In this document: one piece after another, positions 55,120-64,000 of the stretch | Layout: every line of letters starts with the position of its first letter | Position numbering within the stretch: the first letter of the stretch is position 1 | Assembly (NCBI RefSeq): GCF_040183065.1 | Contig: NC_091120.1 | Coordinates: 172,395,988-172,459,987, forward strand | Length of the DNA: 64,000 nucleotides | Direction of reading: 5' to 3' | Origin: Periplaneta americana | Taxonomy: Eukaryota > Arthropoda > Insecta > Blattodea > Blattidae | Program-made: the position numbers and the translations under genes | Notes under the pieces: generated by a model | Database searches by the model: none | What the model was told of the DNA's origin: nothing | What the model saw: only the letters and a program-made list of their open reading frames with translations

Positions 55120-55390
55120 TAAATAAAAGTTTCAAAGAAGGGTTACATAACTTATATTTTATATTGAAGTCCCTTCTGTATCTATGTCCTCGCTTGGTTT
55201 CTCAGAGCCACTTGGAGTGTTTAGTCTTCTGTAATCTAATTTCTTTTAACTTCACCTTAACATCCTTTAGAAATAATCCAACCAACTGTGATCATACATC
55301 ACCGCCATCTTGTGAAGATTAATTTCTCCTTTTGACAAGTACACTTGCTACTTCCTGATCATAATATTTTGGAAGTTTCAAATTAAATTA
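55120..55390 (-). pseudogene. Decayed partial duplicate of EIF1AD
   Basis: Colinear with the functional EIF1AD gene about 1.1 kb away and in the same orientation. The run near 55313-55385 (plus strand TGTGAAGATTAATTTC, then CAAGTACACTTGCTACTTCC) matches the region encoding residues ~22-45. CTTCACCTTAACATCCTTTAG near 55250 matches residues ~74-84. TGTATCTATGTCCTC near 55178 matches the acidic C-terminus. About 60 bp encoding residues ~50-70 are missing, and small indels destroy the frame. The similarity continues past the stop into the 3'UTR (AGTTTCAAAGAAGGGTTACA against AGTTTCAAACAGGGATTACA). This points to a duplicated genomic segment rather than only a coding fragment. There is no poly(A) tract, so a retrocopy is not favoured but not excluded. 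Confidence 0.75.
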
Positions 55391-56378
55391 AACTGAAATG
55401 CATCTCTGCAACGAAATTTAAATATAATTTACAAGTATGCAAACAACATTAAACAATTCACCATCTAAATGGATTCTATTGATTTCTCTGTTGACAGTGA
55501 AGTTATTTAATATGCCATTATTCTAGCAGACCTATGGAATGAATGAAATTTCTTTGTACTTTCAATGTAAATTTTAATGTAAAAATAAAAGTATTTGAAA
55601 TGCCTGGATATGGAAAGAATAAGAACATATTTTAATGGGAAACAAATATATAACAATTAATACAAAAGAAGGATTAATGTCTTTTAAAAAGTGCTGACAT
55701 AGTTCTAAATCTTATCATACAATACCTTTCTGAAAACACTGCACAATGTTTTAACATAATTAGGCTATTTCAGTTTAGTTTCTGAAATTTGTATTAGTAG
55801 TTAGTAGAACAAAACCAGCCTTAACCCATGGGCTTGTATTTAAATGATTTAAATTCCCTGCACTTGGATTTAATGTCCAGTTTTGCAAATGAGTTTGTTG
55901 TAAAAAGATTGATGAAAAAATTACTATGCAAGATTTTCAAGCAAAATTTATCTGAGGCTATGGCGAAAGTATTTAGATATTGATTAAAATGTCTTGGTAA
56001 GATATTTTGCTGTGTTAAATCTTGCGTGATCATAACTCATCAAACGAGACAATGGTGTTAGTAATATCCAATACACATTTCTAAACAAGAATCTGAGCCA
56101 ATTCCATTTCAAAATTTACATAATCTATTTATCAAAATACATTTTCTTCACTGTCAAATTGGTATCAATATATATAATATCTGGCTGGAACAATAAATTC
56201 TGTTCAGCACTTCGACAGTTTCACTTAATTATTAAATATAAACACTAATTTTAGATTTCTTTAGCATAATTTACACAGACTTTCCTCTTAGGCTGAAATA
56301 CTTCATTGCAGGCCATAGAAACAACGTGTATAATAAATACAAAGAAGAAAACTGTAAATTCTTAAATGTTGTATCAGA
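55391..56378. other. Interval between EIF1AD and its decayed copy
   Basis: AT-rich, no repeat recognised. The EIF1AD 3'UTR probably ends near the minus-sense AATAAA at 56379-56384. Confidence 0.4.
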
Positions 56379-56384
56379 TTTATT
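56379..56384 (-). terminator. Candidate EIF1AD poly(A) signal
   Basis: TTTATT on the plus strand (AATAAA in sense), ~150 nt after the EIF1AD stop. Confidence 0.4.
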
Positions 56385-56529
56385 TACACGATTCTCGAAA
56401 ACTGTATATAATGTTATGCATAAATGAGATTTCTGGTATAAGAGAATAAAAATATTGGCATCATTCTGGCAATGAGGAACCAACTGTAGTTTCAAACAGG
56501 GATTACACAAATCACTCAAAATTTGATAT

Positions 56530-57018
56530 TTAAGTACCTTGTGTGTCTGTGTCTTCATCTGATTCTTCTGAACAACTTGAACTATTCAGTTCTTCACTAT
56601 TACTACTGCTACTGCTGGTACTAGCTGTACGATATTGCTGCAACCTGTTTGTATTGACAAAGAGTTCATCCTCCTCTTCATTGTCTTTCTTTTTTAGAAA
56701 CTGTTGCGGCCACTGATTGTTAGCTTGAAAGTATTTCACATGTTCCGAAGTCAGTATTGAAACTATTTCAGCCTTCACCTTATCGCCTTCCAGAATTGGT
56801 TCCACCAACACAAAGTCCCCACGTTTAATCCAGACATTACGACGGAACTTGGTTGGCATAGAGACTAGGAACTGTGATCCTGCAGCATCTTCAACCTCGT
56901 GAAGATTATTTCCTCTACTGGCAAGTACACGAACTACTTCCTGGTTATCTTTTGGCAATTCCAAATCGTCCAGAAGCACCTCCTTGATCACATGTTTCCG
57001 TTTGGTTGCTCGTGACAT
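56530..57018 (-). CDS. EIF1AD: EIF1AD, eIF1A-domain RNA-binding protein
   Basis: This 162-residue protein has the layout of the EIF1AD family: a basic N-terminus (MSRATKRKHV), an S1-like/eIF1A OB-fold domain at about residues 6-100, and an acidic, Ser-rich tail. Diagnostic stretches are ASRGNNLHEVED (33-44), FLVSMPTKFRRNVWIKRGDF (50-69) and the tail SEESDEDTDTQGT. The family is nuclear and related to translation factor eIF1A; its exact role is less settled. In sense orientation the bases before the ATG are a pyrimidine-rich tract ending TTTCAG, i.e. a splice acceptor abutting the start codon. That implies a non-coding first exon upstream, probably in the 57.0-59.5 kb interval. A minus-sense AATAAA lies at 56379-56384, about 150 nt past the stop. 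The stop overlaps a donor-like AAG/GTACTT, so an alternative C-terminus cannot be excluded. It lies downstream of POLG on the same strand. Length and domain order match the family. Confidence 0.93.
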   Translation of the reverse strand: MSRATKRKHVIKEVLLDDLELPKDNQEVVRVLASRGNNLHEVEDAAGSQFLVSMPTKFRRNVWIKRGDFVLVEPILEGDKVKAEIVSILTSEHVKYFQANNQWPQQFLKKKDNEEEDELFVNTNRLQQYRTASTSSSSSNSEELNSSSCSEESDEDTDTQGT

Positions 57019-57037
57019 CTGAAAGAAAGAATTTTTT
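57019..57037 (-). promoter_or_regulatory. Splice acceptor immediately 5' of the EIF1AD ATG
   Basis: In sense, ATTCTTTCTTTCAG directly precedes ATG. The pyrimidine tract plus CAG is a strong acceptor by eye, implying a leader exon joined at the start codon. Confidence 0.6.
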
Positions 57038-57467
57038 TAATATGTGACAGTTGTTTAAAAATTTCAACATGAATTGTAAGTTGATTTACAACGGGTTTTA
57101 AGTAGAAAATGTGCAATAACTGCGATTTTGAATTATCTGCAATAGTATTCCCCTCTATTATCGCAGATAATTGAGAGTTGACTGTAAATCATTATTAGAG
57201 CTGGACAGTAATTAAAATATGTAAAGGAAATGTAATGAATTTACCAATTAGAAATTAGTTACACTGCTTGCTTATCTATAATCATCATCCAAAGACAAGA
57301 CTAATCATGAGGGTTGTGAAAGAACTCTATAGCCATATTCTGTTTACAATAACATTTCAGTGAGAGTAAAAACAACCTTCTCTATAATGAAAACGTGGTT
57401 CATAATGTTCCAAGATACATTTTTACATGACATTTTATGTTCATTACCAATTTATTTAATTTAACTA

Positions 57468-57768
57468 AATCTTTGGCACGACAGCCCATGAAGGGCTAAG
57501 GCCAACCAGCAAACTGCTGGCTTCACATCCACATGCCTCAGCAGAGGCGAACGATAATCCAACCAAAAAGGGGGTAACTTGTGGACAGCATGATAATTTC
57601 CCAAGCCATTACAGTTGGTTTACGAAACCAGATTTTGCTACTCACTGTATCTTCCCAAATTCCTTATGATGCTGTGTGGACTTTTGGTACCATATATACC
57701 TAAAATTTCATGACAAAACTTTTTTCACATCAGATGTCTTGGACCATATCACTATGGCGTGGAACTTC
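57468..57768 (-). repeat. tRNA-derived SINE, family E (old copy)
   Basis: Colinear with 18206-18552: GCACGACAGCCCATGAAGGG, ACATGCCTCAGCAGAGGCGA, AATTTCATGA and TATGGCGTGGAAC. The flanks TTTAATTTAACTA and TTTAATTTACTA are a one-base-different duplication. Head partly decayed. Confidence 0.75.
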
Positions 57769-58077
57769 TTTAATTTACTATACTTCTTCAGGCTTGCAAA
57801 ATTTCACATTTCAATATTAAAGTGAACAGATCTCTATGAAGAGTTACACAATAGGATTGGAGTGTTGGCCCAATCAGCAAAATAAGGTCAGCAGGATAAG
57901 CACTCGTCCCCATAGCTCTTTTGGATATTAGGAATTGAATACTGATCTCATGGGGTCAAAGACTGTCATCTTTGCAGAGCCACAGTTGAATCTTATATAA
58001 CTCACTGTAGATTAATGACGAAAGTTTATGTAACAAATATATAGTGATCCAGGGACACATGAAATGACAGTTAAATC

Positions 58078-59027
58078 GGTTGTTTCAGAAACAGCACATC
58101 TCCAAGAACCAAGTTAAACCTAGTTAAACAAGTTCTTTTGTCGATTAAACCATAAATAATTAAACATTTGATAATACTCCTGACCCAGTTGTGTTTGTAG
58201 AACAATTTTGGATATTTTTGAAGTCATGGAGAAGTGCTGTTTCTGAAACAGATAAAAATGTGTAATATTTTGTGAATTATGTAATGAGTACTGGTATGTC
58301 AATTTTTAAGTAATTCTATCTGAAATCACCATACAGAACCTTGGAACTTAAAAATAATACCACATTTATTTCCTAGAGAATCATCAAGCACTCAACATTT
58401 CACATTCATAATAACTGTGCAGTCTCAGAATATTTAGTAAAAAAAAAAATCTTCACTGGTACTATATGTTGTGTGAATATAGAGGGGAAGAAAAGGTCTA
58501 ATGGCTGTCACAAAATTGACTTTTCTTCTTTGTACTCAAATTCCATGAACTAGCCTACTTGAAAAGCAACTTTCTTTTCTCGTTTTACACCCCTCACCCT
58601 TCCTGCTGATTCTAGAGACAAAACAGATTTCTTGTAGTACGTTTTTCACTAGATCTTATAATCAATGATATCACCAGTGTCAACAATTTGTATCATAAAC
58701 CTATTGCTTATATTCGAAGTGGCAATTAATTCTATATATTCTTTCAGTGAATAAATAGTCTGTTTTCCTTATTTTCTTTTTACTAGACGTCATTTTGCAA
58801 AACTGGTCTGCTAGCACCATCATAATCCAGAGCAGAAACAATACATCTGCAAGAGAAGTGCTATTTCAGCAGCAACCAAACAATTTTCTCTTCATATTTT
58901 AAATCTGAACAAAGAATAAAGAAATGTTCTTTCTGCACAAAACGATGGTCCTTTATGGATTGGCATCGAAAATATGAATGTCATAATACCATCAAGAAGT
59001 GAAGAAGTGCTGTTTCTGAAACAACTG
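58078..59027. repeat. Three copies of a TTTCAGAAACAGCAC motif
   Basis: GTTGTTTCAGAAACAGCAC at 58079-58097, its complement at 58234-58250 and again at 59008-59027. The outer pair form 24-bp inverted repeats, AATCRGTTGTTTCAGAAACA plus GCAC. Could delimit an old TIR element in the POLG-EIF1AD spacer, or be leader/3'UTR sequence. The rest of 57.8-59.5 kb shows nothing else recognised. Confidence 0.45.
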
Positions 59028-59156
59028 ATTCAATTACAGTTACAATGTGGTAAAAAGTTCAAGTAAAATACACTTCTATTGTCTTTGAATGGAAACCACA
59101 ATCTTGAAAACTTTCCATCTGGTTAGTGTAAGCAATGTATATTCTTGTTCTTGCCT

Positions 59157-59162
59157 TTTATT
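59157..59162 (-). terminator. Candidate POLG poly(A) signal
   Basis: Plus-strand TTTATT (AATAAA in sense), ~345 nt after the POLG stop; the first such hexamer I see downstream. Confidence 0.35.
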
Positions 59163-59505
59163 GCTGTGATGAGTTCAATTCTTTGGCATCAAACAGCTCT
59201 CCACATTAAACATCAGTGACATCAGCAGGTCTGTAAGAAAGACCACGTAAAAACATTGTTAACTTCCTGTTGATCTGCATTCTCGTCATGTTGTTACACT
59301 TTCACATCTTGAGAGAGTCAGCAATAGTATTATTCAGACACATGCTTCAGTTTGAGTTGCGTTACTATTGGGTTAGTCTCAACTATGAATAGCACATACA
59401 TTCTTCAGTGATCTCATGTTTAAGTACACACAAGAAAACTACCGTTTCTAAATTCTTACAAAAATCATAGTGGTTTTAGGAACTAATTAGCAGTAGGTAC
59501 AATAT

Positions 59506-62500
59506 TCATATCAAGTACCAGTACCTCTTCTTTGTTCTTCTGTTAGCTGCCTTCAGCACTCCACCAGCTTTATGTAGTGCTTGATAGATATCCAGAGATT
59601 CTCCTTGAGGGATGCCATAGCCCTTGCTGAGACCATGTGGATTGGAAGGTGTAATACAGTCCTGGTGTGCCTCCTTTCTAAGAACTGTATCTACCTCCAC
59701 AGAGGAGAAGAATGCCACTGAATGTGGAAGGTCATGAAGGCCCAACTGTTGTGCACAGAAAGCACGAGCCAGTAGGTTTGTGACATGCAGAGCTAGAGCA
59801 GTTTGATACTTTTGCTCTTCTGGTACAAGGTATCGAACTTCATCATGGAAACTGAGACAAAATCTAGCTTGATTATCAAGAAGCCAGCGCATGCTGACCA
59901 GCATCAGATGCAAAAAATCAACAGCACCACTTTGAACAACCCAGTTCACTCGTGTTGGCAGATAACGGTCATCCATTCCTTCTTTAGGCTCCAGAGCACG
60001 ACTCAATCGTCCATTGAGAAATGGTGTTACTGGTGTCTTGCTGTTTGCTATTTCTTCCAGGCGATTGAACATAGCAGATTCTGTGCCTCCAATCCATTGA
60101 GGGTGCTCGAACATTTCTTCAAGTGTGATGCCATGTTTGGCTCTGAGTTTCAGTGCCTCTGTCATACTATATAAACGATCTTCCAGGACCTCACGATAAG
60201 ACTCTTTGAGTCGATACTTTCTTTTTCCTTTTGTCATCGCAAACATTTTGCTAGCTTTTGCCTTTGCTTCACTATCTGACATGGCAGGATTAAACTGTTT
60301 CAAGAGTCTCTCGGCAAACTGCTGTCCTGCACCATATATACGAGCATAGTTGATCACTTTGGCATGGTCCCGTGAAATACCTATAGCCTTTGCCGTGACA
60401 CTATGCATATCTGTTCCATCTGCTTTTCTACCACTGAGGGTCATCCAGCCAAAAGGTGTAGCCCCATGAATCTTTGCAAAATAGGAATCTCCAATTATAG
60501 ATGCTATCCACAGTTCTTGTGAATCCACATCAGCACCAACAATGCTGTATCCTGGAGGTGCTTGCACCATAGCACGCACTTCAGAACCAATTCTCTCTTT
60601 GTGGGCATTAGAAGCTGTCATCCAAGTAGGTTCCACAGCCCGACGTGTCAGTGTTCCACAGACTATAACTTGGGGTATTATTGCACCAAACTCATTATCT
60701 AGCTCTCGCAGTGTACGAGGCAGATCCCGTTTACCTAGCCATATGACAAGTTGTTGTTCAATCCGTTCCCTGTTGTTTCTCCAATATGACAACATTCGAC
60801 CAATTGTGAGCACCTTCTCTGCCCCTGCATCTGCTCCAGTCAGCACATTCTCAGAGAACTTGTTAAGAAAATCCTTTGCTAAGGGGTTTCCCACCCTGTG
60901 ATTGTTTCCATCTTTATGAGGCAGCTTCAGGAACCAGCAGCAGCCTCCTATGTCTACATTGCACCAAATGCCAGTTCCTCTGTACCATTTTGGCGTTTCA
61001 TCTGGTATCTTCCTCTTGTAGAAAGCTTTCATGGACACATTTGCCTCCACAGCTTGGTGTAAGGTAGAAAGGGCAGCCTTGCTCTCATTAGGTCCTGCCA
61101 TTAAACGACTTGGATCAGAAATGGGGCAACTTTCCAAGAGTTTTTTAAGTGGAACTCGTGGCACTTGTTCACTTGCAGTTGCACCATCAACACTGTAGGG
61201 TACAAGAAATCCCCAGCCATGTCCTCGCACATAATGCAAAGGATAGGATTCCCACGAAAGACATAGAAGTTTTGGAGTAACTTGCATGGATGTGCTAATA
61301 AGTTGTGGGCCCGGAATCCATTCTGGCACAGTTGGTCTAGGGCATAGTTTTCGATACCAAGCAGGATAACCAGGCAGATGTGGCATTTTAGCAGGAAGCA
61401 ATTTTCGAGTTTCTATTAGGTACTGAAACTTTTCACTTAGTATGTCAGGTTCATCCAAGTTATCACAGTCATTATTAAAACTAGAATTTCTACTTTCCTC
61501 TAATTTGTTTTCTTTTTCACTGGATATAGTTTTGTTCTGTACTTTGAGATTCTTTCTCCCCTTCCTTTCCTTTAAATCATCACCATTATATTCATTTTCC
61601 TTATCAATTTCTTCACTTAAGATTTTCTTAACTCTGTTGTCATCCTTACTTCTTTTACCAACAGACTTCTTAAGTTTCAACTCCTGTACACTCCAATCTT
61701 GATCCCACATCCACAGATCATCTTGATACCTGTCTTCATGAAGCAATTGACATGTATTGTCTGCTCTTCTAGCAAGCAGGTACCTTGCTTCTGTGTCTAA
61801 ATCATCAAAAGTTTGTTGAGCATCTGTCAAGTAACGATTCCAATTGGAATTCACAGGAAGATATGCAGTGCTGAGTTCCAGCATGCCAGCCAATGTAACA
61901 GGATGGGGAAAACGAGAAAGGAAAAGTGGCAACAATTCTCGTAAGACATTATGAGTAGCTGCCACGTCTCCTGCACAGTACTTCATCACTGTTTGAAACT
62001 GTGAAGCCACATCTTCCAGTGTACCACTCACAAATATGTCTCTAGTGGTCTTGTCCAGGGCTGCGCCACAGTACAGCTTGTGCACTTCACTCAGACTGTT
62101 GAGTGAACTGTATTGCCGCCAGTCTTCATCTTCTCTGGATTCCTTATCAGAGTCTTCAGAAGAATTCGTGACGGCTGACTTCAGCAGTGTTCTTTGGTAG
62201 CTTGTTACTCCACTAACACACACGTGAAGAGACATTGTGTCAATAAAACGCATTCCTGTGCCCTCAAGCCAGTACTGTTCTTTTATTCGAGCTCGATCAT
62301 AGGAAACATTGTGTCCTACTATTATTCTGGGAGTAGTGATCCCATGACCAACACCTCGTTGCAGAGGACCACTCTCCAAGGGAATCAAGTCCTTGGTCAA
62401 ATAATATTGTCCAACAGAACCACTGCTGCCACTGATCACAGAGTCACTTACCCAAGCATACCATGCATTGGGACTCACGGCTACAGCTATTGTAGGAACA

Positions 62501-63411
62501 TCCCCTGCACTACAACAGACTTCTACATCAAACACAAGAGCATCTTCAGCAGGAAATGGAACTGGTTCAGGAGAAGAGTTATCTCTGTTGTATTTAGTCC
62601 AGCCTGGTTGTAAACACCATTCCTTTGGCATCTCTGGCAATTCGCAGACTAAACCTTCAAGAAGAGTCCTGTATGGCCGACACTGTTGTTCACCAATTAT
62701 ACGAAAGTGGTTCTGTAGAGTTCCACCTTCTAAGGAAGGGAGCTTAAAATTGACATCTTCCATGCAGGGCTGTTCAGAAGAGAGAAAGTCATGCTTTGCC
62801 AACTCCTGTTGAGCTCGTATGATTTGTTCCTGTCTGGGTTTTTGACATTTCTCCATTTTACCAAACACCTGTTCAAACAGTCCTTTAGAAAGCATCTGAA
62901 TATTCACTTCACTTATTCTTGATGTTCTGTTGTGCATTCTTTCTCGCGTTTGTTGCAAACCTCTTTCTAAATTCTCATTTTTACATTCTTCATCAACTTT
63001 CGCATTCCTTTTCTTACCCTTAAATTCTAACACATCAACACTATTTCTCTCGGAACTTTTATTCGGTAAGCTGTCTTTTTGTTTCCGTTTTAATTTCAAT
63101 TTTGCTCCCTTCTGACTCACAGAAATGGTGCTGACACTATGAGGAATGCACTCGGATAAAGCCAACTCTAGACTTCTTGCTGCAGCAGGTGGAGTAATTT
63201 CAACATCATCTTTACAACTATCCACTTTCTGTGATGAGATCCAACTCTGGTTATCTAAAGGAATATCAAATTTTTTCTCCGTCTGCCCATTGCCGACTTT
63301 CGGTGGTCCTCTCTCATTCCACACGTAACGTAGTACTGAAGACACATTATAATTATTATTATGTCCAAATATATGTTGACTTCTCACAATATTACTACGA
63401 TTCCCTAACAT
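59506..63411 (-). CDS. POLG: DNA polymerase gamma catalytic subunit (mitochondrial)
   Basis: This is the replicative and repair polymerase of mitochondrial DNA, a family A polymerase with 3'-5' proofreading exonuclease. The 1301-residue frame has no interruption. Exonuclease motifs are visible: Exo I FDVEV (294-298), Exo II VGHNVSYDRARI (365-376) and Exo III YCAGDVAATHN (478-488). Polymerase motifs are A, VGADVDSQE (958-966, catalytic Asp961); B, DHAKVINYARIYGAG (1015-1029); and C, SFHDEVRYLV (1187-1196, His-Asp-Glu). The basic first ~30 residues suit a mitochondrial targeting peptide. The protein is longer than the roughly 1150-1240 residues usual in animals, because of a Lys/Ser-rich N-terminal extension (about 40-165) and a charged insert in the spacer (about 580-655). 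The start is supported by an in-frame TGA at 63433-63435, seven codons upstream of this ATG. A minus-sense AATAAA lies at 59157-59162. No intron is seen, which is unusual in such a repeat-rich genome. Symbol in flies: PolG1/tam. Identification is very secure. Confidence 0.97.
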   Translation of the reverse strand: MLGNRSNIVRSQHIFGHNNNYNVSSVLRYVWNERGPPKVGNGQTEKKFDIPLDNQSWISSQKVDSCKDDVEITPPAAARSLELALSECIPHSVSTISVSQKGAKLKLKRKQKDSLPNKSSERNSVDVLEFKGKKRNAKVDEECKNENLERGLQQTRERMHNRTSRISEVNIQMLSKGLFEQVFGKMEKCQKPRQEQIIRAQQELAKHDFLSSEQPCMEDVNFKLPSLEGGTLQNHFRIIGEQQCRPYRTLLEGLVCELPEMPKEWCLQPGWTKYNRDNSSPEPVPFPAEDALVFDVEVCCSAGDVPTIAVAVSPNAWYAWVSDSVISGSSGSVGQYYLTKDLIPLESGPLQRGVGHGITTPRIIVGHNVSYDRARIKEQYWLEGTGMRFIDTMSLHVCVSGVTSYQRTLLKSAVTNSSEDSDKESREDEDWRQYSSLNSLSEVHKLYCGAALDKTTRDIFVSGTLEDVASQFQTVMKYCAGDVAATHNVLRELLPLFLSRFPHPVTLAGMLELSTAYLPVNSNWNRYLTDAQQTFDDLDTEARYLLARRADNTCQLLHEDRYQDDLWMWDQDWSVQELKLKKSVGKRSKDDNRVKKILSEEIDKENEYNGDDLKERKGRKNLKVQNKTISSEKENKLEESRNSSFNNDCDNLDEPDILSEKFQYLIETRKLLPAKMPHLPGYPAWYRKLCPRPTVPEWIPGPQLISTSMQVTPKLLCLSWESYPLHYVRGHGWGFLVPYSVDGATASEQVPRVPLKKLLESCPISDPSRLMAGPNESKAALSTLHQAVEANVSMKAFYKRKIPDETPKWYRGTGIWCNVDIGGCCWFLKLPHKDGNNHRVGNPLAKDFLNKFSENVLTGADAGAEKVLTIGRMLSYWRNNRERIEQQLVIWLGKRDLPRTLRELDNEFGAIIPQVIVCGTLTRRAVEPTWMTASNAHKERIGSEVRAMVQAPPGYSIVGADVDSQELWIASIIGDSYFAKIHGATPFGWMTLSGRKADGTDMHSVTAKAIGISRDHAKVINYARIYGAGQQFAERLLKQFNPAMSDSEAKAKASKMFAMTKGKRKYRLKESYREVLEDRLYSMTEALKLRAKHGITLEEMFEHPQWIGGTESAMFNRLEEIANSKTPVTPFLNGRLSRALEPKEGMDDRYLPTRVNWVVQSGAVDFLHLMLVSMRWLLDNQARFCLSFHDEVRYLVPEEQKYQTALALHVTNLLARAFCAQQLGLHDLPHSVAFFSSVEVDTVLRKEAHQDCITPSNPHGLSKGYGIPQGESLDIYQALHKAGGVLKAANRRTKKRYWYLI

Positions 63412-63830
63412 GAGTTGGTGTCTTAAAATTCTTCATGTAATAGAATATAAATACACTCAAAACAGTTGTATTTTATGGACCAGCATTGTGATGAAACTGT
63501 AACATTAATAAAGTTCTCTTATCAAATTGAAATGAAATACACTGTATTTAACACGAAGCTAATTCTTTACAATTGCGTTACTACGATCAGGTACAAATTT
63601 ATTAGCTATTTGGTCATGTCAAGTCGTGTGCCATAAACAAAAGGAAAATTGAGTTCTGAAACCAATTTCGCACCGAAATAAAGGTGGAAAGTTGCTGTGA
63701 AATGGTGGGGGGGGGGGGGGACAGGCACGATCACTCCATTGAGGTGGAAGTGGTATGCAGCAGGGAGTGGCAGCACATACATAGGCCTATCATTTCCATG
63801 CTGATCACGGAGAAAAAGAGAGTTTTCTAA
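63412..63830. other. POLG 5' flank
   Basis: Presumed promoter and 5'UTR region of POLG. It contains an in-frame stop at 63433-63435 and a 14-base G-run at about 63707. No TATA box or divergent gene could be supported. Confidence 0.4.
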
Positions 63831-63991
63831 TGTCGAATCAGTGACAGATTAGGTTAGATTAATTTAATAGGCTTAGTTAGTTTTGGTATGTTTTGGAAGA
63901 AAGAGCACATTTTTAGGCAATTGTGAGTATATGCAAGGCAAACCAAAAGCCTAATCTGACCTAACCTAACCCGTCACTGATTCGACCTTAT
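63831..63991. repeat. Short inverted-repeat (hairpin) element
   Basis: 63832-63865 and 63957-63991 are reverse complements with few mismatches, sharing GTCGAATCAGTGAC and GGTTAG; weaker pairing continues inward. ~160 bp, MITE-like, at the right edge of the window. Confidence 0.65.
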
Positions 63992-64000
63992 GAAAAATTG

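Noticed and set aside
55044..55322. 92-codon plus-strand ORF as a gene
   Set aside because: Largely antisense to the decayed EIF1AD duplicate; no family similarity seen.
57840..57990. A degenerate SINE downstream of POLG
   Set aside because: Some GATCTCATGG/GAATTGAATAC similarity to a box B complement, but no body or duplication that I can align.
59803..62812. Plus-strand ORFs of 60-139 codons inside POLG
   Set aside because: Antisense shadows of the POLG coding sequence.

Overview
This is a stretch of an AT-rich, repeat-dense arthropod nuclear genome, most probably an insect. The basis is an insect-type mitochondrial DNA polymerase gamma gene, an EIF1AD gene with an intron 5' of its start codon, many tRNA-derived SINEs, and decayed non-LTR retrotransposons and DNA transposons of types common in insects. 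A cockroach or related polyneopteran is my best guess from the style of the repeats, but the window alone does not prove it. There are no prokaryotic features, no CRISPR array and no confidently real tRNA gene; every tRNA-like stretch reads as a SINE head.

Genes. Two genes are convincing, both on the minus strand near the right end: an intact 1301-codon POLG/PolG1 in one open exon (59506-63411), and EIF1AD (56530-57018), whose ATG directly follows a splice-acceptor-like sequence. About 1.1 kb downstream of EIF1AD lies a decayed second copy of it (about 55120-55390) that includes some 3'UTR. At the left edge, 1-189 looks like the last coding exon of an unrecognised plus-strand gene with a poly(A) signal behind it.

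Mobile DNA. The other ~55 kb is intergenic or intronic and has been heavily invaded. (a) Non-LTR tails: RNase H-type copies at 10807-11389, 51018-51244 and 53403-54523; zinc-knuckle-tailed copies at 1271-1729, 8545-8745, 2955-3260 and 42740-43201; EN/RT types at 9180-9438, 24005-24836, 11555-12035, 45850-46105 and 27860-28010; a CR1-like tail at 49020-49981. (b) Tc1/mariner/pogo, hAT and piggyBac-like elements whose ends can be placed from inverted repeats and target duplications. (c) At least five SINE families, several with target-site duplications. (d) Two tandem arrays: a ~142-bp satellite at 20735-23180 with an exact 997-bp higher-order period, and a 67-bp purine-rich minisatellite at 36610-38290 with a 398-bp higher-order period. 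The long ORFs over the minisatellite are artefacts of its composition.

The elements are strongly nested. The best case is piggyBac-like 47838-50415, which contains a foldback element, which in turn contains a CR1-like insertion. A pogo-like element at 13874-15113 holds a Tc1-like MITE that itself contains a 91-bp tandem array. I found no new multigene system. The most unusual items are a tRNA-SINE bounded by ~63-bp inverted repeats (1754-1999), the decayed EIF1AD duplicate, the higher-order satellite, and a 1.2-kb terminal-inverted-repeat element with repeated subterminal motifs and an orphan transposase-like ORF (25008-26209).
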